From positions 1,736,001-1,800,000 of the forward strand of contig NZ_CP101731.1 of the NCBI RefSeq assembly GCF_031202305.1: a stretch of 64,000 nt of DNA. Direction: 5' to 3'. The stretch is from Pelagibacterium sp. 26DY04 (GTDB lineage Bacteria > Pseudomonadota > Alphaproteobacteria > Rhizobiales > Devosiaceae). Both the position numbers and the translations under genes were made by a program. Each line of letters begins with the position of its first letter. Positions within the stretch are counted from its first letter, which is position 1. Shown piece after piece: positions 62,157-64,000 of this stretch. Under the pieces are notes generated by a model. The model was not told the DNA's origin and made no database searches. It saw nothing but the letters and a program-made list of their open reading frames with translations.

Positions 62157-63050
62157 GTGGTCGCGTTCCCGCTCCCGCCAAAGGCCATCGAAGCCGGTTA
62201 CCGTGTGATCGGCTTCGATACGGTCGGCTCGACCAACGCCGAAGCGATGAACGCCGCTCTGGCCGGCGATGCCGGAAAAATCTGGTTCGCCGCCCTGCAG
62301 CAGACCGAGGGCAGGGGCCGCCGCGGTCGCAAGTGGGAAAACCCCCACGGCAATCTCGCCGCTTCCCTGCTGATCGTCCCCGACGCTCCGGCGGCAAATC
62401 TCGCCAGCCTCGGTTTCGTTGCCGGCGTCGCCCTCAATGCAGCGCTCGCCCGCCTGATGCCTGCCGCCTCCATCCGCAGCGGCATCGACGGCGCTGATGG
62501 AGCGTGGTCGGGAAAAGTTGGAGACTTTTCCGGTTCGACCGCGCGACAAGACGAAAATTCCACGAGCGCAACGGGCAGGGCGCGCATCGCGCTCAAATGG
62601 CCCAATGACCTGCTCGCCGACGGCGCCAAGCTCGCCGGCATCCTGCTCGAAGCCCAGAAGCGGCCCGACGGCAAGACGGCCATCGTCATCGGCATCGGCG
62701 TCAACGTCGTCGCCGCGCCCGAGGGGCTGCCATACCCGGCCACCTCGCTTGCCGCCCTTGGCGCGCGCTTCGATGCCGCAGCGGTCTTCGAGGCACTGGC
62801 CGAAAGCTGGGTCGAGTGCTACCAGAAGTGGAACAATGGCCAAGGCACAGCCGATATCATCCGGGCCTGGCGCGGCAGCGCCGCCGGCATCGGCACCGAG
62901 GTCGCCGTCCAGCGCAACGATGGCGTGTTGCGCGGCGTTTTTGAAACGATTGATGATGCGGGCCATCTGATTGTCCGCGACGACGAAGGGCATCGCATCG
63001 CGATTGCGGCGGGCGATGTCCATTTTGGAACCACGGCAACGCTGCGCTGA
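62157..63050 (+). CDS. birA: Biotin--[acetyl-CoA carboxylase] ligase with in-frame repeat insertion
   Basis: 297 aa, without an N-terminal HTH, so a ligase only. Substrate motifs: STNAEAM, GRGRRGRKWENPHGNL (biotinyl-AMP loop) and LKWPNDLL. About 25-35 extra residues lie between the LMPAASIRSG helix and LKWPND (about 110-143), exactly where a palindromic DNA repeat sits. The GTG start at 62157 lies one base past the nuoN stop, so it is cotranscribed with nuo, an arrangement usual in this order. Confidence 0.93.
   Translation: MVAFPLPPKAIEAGYRVIGFDTVGSTNAEAMNAALAGDAGKIWFAALQQTEGRGRRGRKWENPHGNLAASLLIVPDAPAANLASLGFVAGVALNAALARLMPAASIRSGIDGADGAWSGKVGDFSGSTARQDENSTSATGRARIALKWPNDLLADGAKLAGILLEAQKRPDGKTAIVIGIGVNVVAAPEGLPYPATSLAALGARFDAAAVFEALAESWVECYQKWNNGQGTADIIRAWRGSAAGIGTEVAVQRNDGVLRGVFETIDDAGHLIVRDDEGHRIAIAAGDVHFGTTATLR
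62500..62570 (+). repeat. Palindromic repeat element inside birA
   Basis: GAGCGTGGTCGGGAAAAGT (62500-62518) and its partner ACTTTTC (62523-62529) plus CGGTTCGACCGCGC (62530-62543) form an imperfect palindrome. GACAAGACGAAAATTCC follows. It is built like the intergenic GAGCATGATC and GAGCGTTCGC repeats at 57132 and 17189, but lies in coding sequence and keeps the frame. Confidence 0.65.
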
Positions 63051-63109
63051 ACGGGCGATTGCCGCATTTTTTAGAGGACGCGGCCGCACTCCGGCCGCGC
63101 TATTGGCTT

Positions 63110-64000
63110 ATGGCAAAAAGCAATTCGGGCGCCGACGAACTGGTCTTCGTGCCCTTGGGCGGTGTCGGCGAAATCGGCATGAACATGGGGCTGTATGGTT
63201 TCGGCCCCGAAGAAAACCGCAAATGGCTGGTCGTCGATTGCGGCGTGTCCTTCGGCGGCCCCGAGTTGCCCGGCATCGAACTGGTGATGCCCGATCCCTC
63301 GTTCTTAGAAGACGAATCCGACAATGTCGTCGGCCTCGTCCTTACCCATGCCCATGAAGACCATTACGGCGCCATCCTCGACATCTGGCCCGCCTTCGAC
63401 AAGCCGGTCTTTGCCGGCCGGTTCGGCGCGGCCATGCTCAAGGCCAAGCGGATTTCCAACAACATCGAGGACGATGTCGAGATCCAGATCTTCACGCCAG
63501 GCATTCCCTTCCAGGTTGGACCCTTCAAGGTCGAAGCCATCGAGGTTTCTCACTCGATCCCCGAATCCAACGCCCTGCTGATCGAAACGCCCGCCGGCCG
63601 CGTCCTGCACACCGGCGACTGGAAGATCGATCCCGAGCCCGTCGGCACCCCGCCCACCAACATCAAGCGTTTTCGCGAACTCGGAGCGGACGGCAAGCCG
63701 CTCGCGCTGATCTGCGATTCCACCAACGCCATGAAGGATGGCGACAGTCCCTCGGAAACCGAAGTCGGCGTCAATCTCGAGCGCCTGATCGCCACGGCCA
63801 AGAACCGGGTCGCCGTCACCATCTTCGCCTCAAACCTGGGCCGCATGATCTCCATCGCCCGTGCCGCCGCCAAGGCCGACCGCCAGGTGGTGGCCGCGGG
63901 CAGGGCGGTGCATCGCATCGCCGGCATTGCCCGCGAGCTGGGGCTGATGGAAGGCGTTCCCGATTTCCTCGACCAGGATGCCTATGGCTACCTGCCGCGC
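63110..64000 (+). CDS. rnj: Ribonuclease J, N-terminal part (runs off window)
   Basis: First 297 codons of a metallo-beta-lactamase/beta-CASP RNase, an mRNA and rRNA processing 5'-exo/endonuclease. It opens with ELVFVPLGGVGEIGMNMGLYG, has the zinc motif LTHAHEDHYGA (about 79-89), GDWKIDPEP and the beta-CASP start near FASNLGRMISIARA. A GC-rich hairpin (GCGGCCG/CGGCCGC, about 63080-63098) lies between birA and this gene. The 3' part is outside the window. Confidence 0.95.
   Translation, partial: MAKSNSGADELVFVPLGGVGEIGMNMGLYGFGPEENRKWLVVDCGVSFGGPELPGIELVMPDPSFLEDESDNVVGLVLTHAHEDHYGAILDIWPAFDKPVFAGRFGAAMLKAKRISNNIEDDVEIQIFTPGIPFQVGPFKVEAIEVSHSIPESNALLIETPAGRVLHTGDWKIDPEPVGTPPTNIKRFRELGADGKPLALICDSTNAMKDGDSPSETEVGVNLERLIATAKNRVAVTIFASNLGRMISIARAAAKADRQVVAAGRAVHRIAGIARELGLMEGVPDFLDQDAYGYLPR

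Noticed and set aside
48794..62188. Many long minus-strand frames opposite nuoD-N
   Set aside because: All are mirror frames of high-GC genes; the plus-strand proteins match complex I subunits throughout.
1..64000. CRISPR arrays, rRNA genes or insertion sequences
   Set aside because: No regularly spaced repeats, no rRNA-like sequence and no transposase were seen.

Overview
The window looks like a piece of a high-GC alphaproteobacterial chromosome, most likely from the Hyphomicrobiales (Devosiaceae-like, e.g. Devosia or Pelagibacterium; the genus is an inference). Reasons: a complete 14-gene nuo operon in the alphaproteobacterial order followed by birA and an RNase J gene, a NuoE with a long helix-hairpin-helix tail, a stand-alone NDUFS4-type complex I accessory subunit, an aapJQMP general amino-acid transporter, Omp25/RopB-type outer-membrane proteins, a fused cysNC gene, and GAGCATGATC-type palindromic repeats.

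Layout. 1-4138: 3' part of a carbohydrate ABC transporter operon (two permeases, ATPase) with a sugar isomerase and a Gfo/Idh/MocA dehydrogenase, closed by a strong terminator. 4184-7470: TauE/SafE exporter with an apparent CTG start, NDUFS4-like subunit, tRNA-Pro, PAP2 phosphatase, metC. 7718-13348: aapJQMP plus a second AapJ-like binding protein. 13363-19178: cardiolipin synthase, cysteine synthase, and divergent cysD-cysNC for sulfate activation. 19175-27789: ArsR/SRPBCC/MFS group, TerC, small stress-type proteins, ExoD, an alpha/beta hydrolase, tRNA-Asn, mobA, a PPC/DUF296 protein.

28029-43566: tRNA-Cys carries a 15.5-kb integrated element bounded by a 49-bp direct repeat with one mismatch. 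From the right end: tyrosine integrase (+), then a minus-strand series of AlpA-like excisionase, ParB/Dam-methyltransferase fusion, SpoVG-like protein, DUF3987 helicase/primase-like protein, a TTCGAA iteron plus AT-rich region that looks like a replication origin, several unknown genes, HK97-type capsid, a cold-shock protein, HK97-gp10-like protein, tape measure protein, and a proteasome-like protein. The left end holds a separately controlled cargo: an XRE regulator with two matching operators, a DEDDh exonuclease, two overlapping small genes on the other strand and a tRNA-Arg-like gene. I recognise no terminase, portal, protease, tail tube, baseplate or lysis gene. It is therefore either a decayed prophage or a satellite-like element that carries its own capsid; this is the most interesting part of the window.

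43567-64000: small unknown proteins, three tandem outer-membrane beta-barrel genes, then nuoA-N, birA (with an in-frame repeat insertion) and the 5' part of an RNase J gene that runs off the window. The nuo genes are nearly all overlapping or within 15 bases of each other, so they form one transcription unit, interrupted only by a palindromic repeat between nuoK and nuoL.
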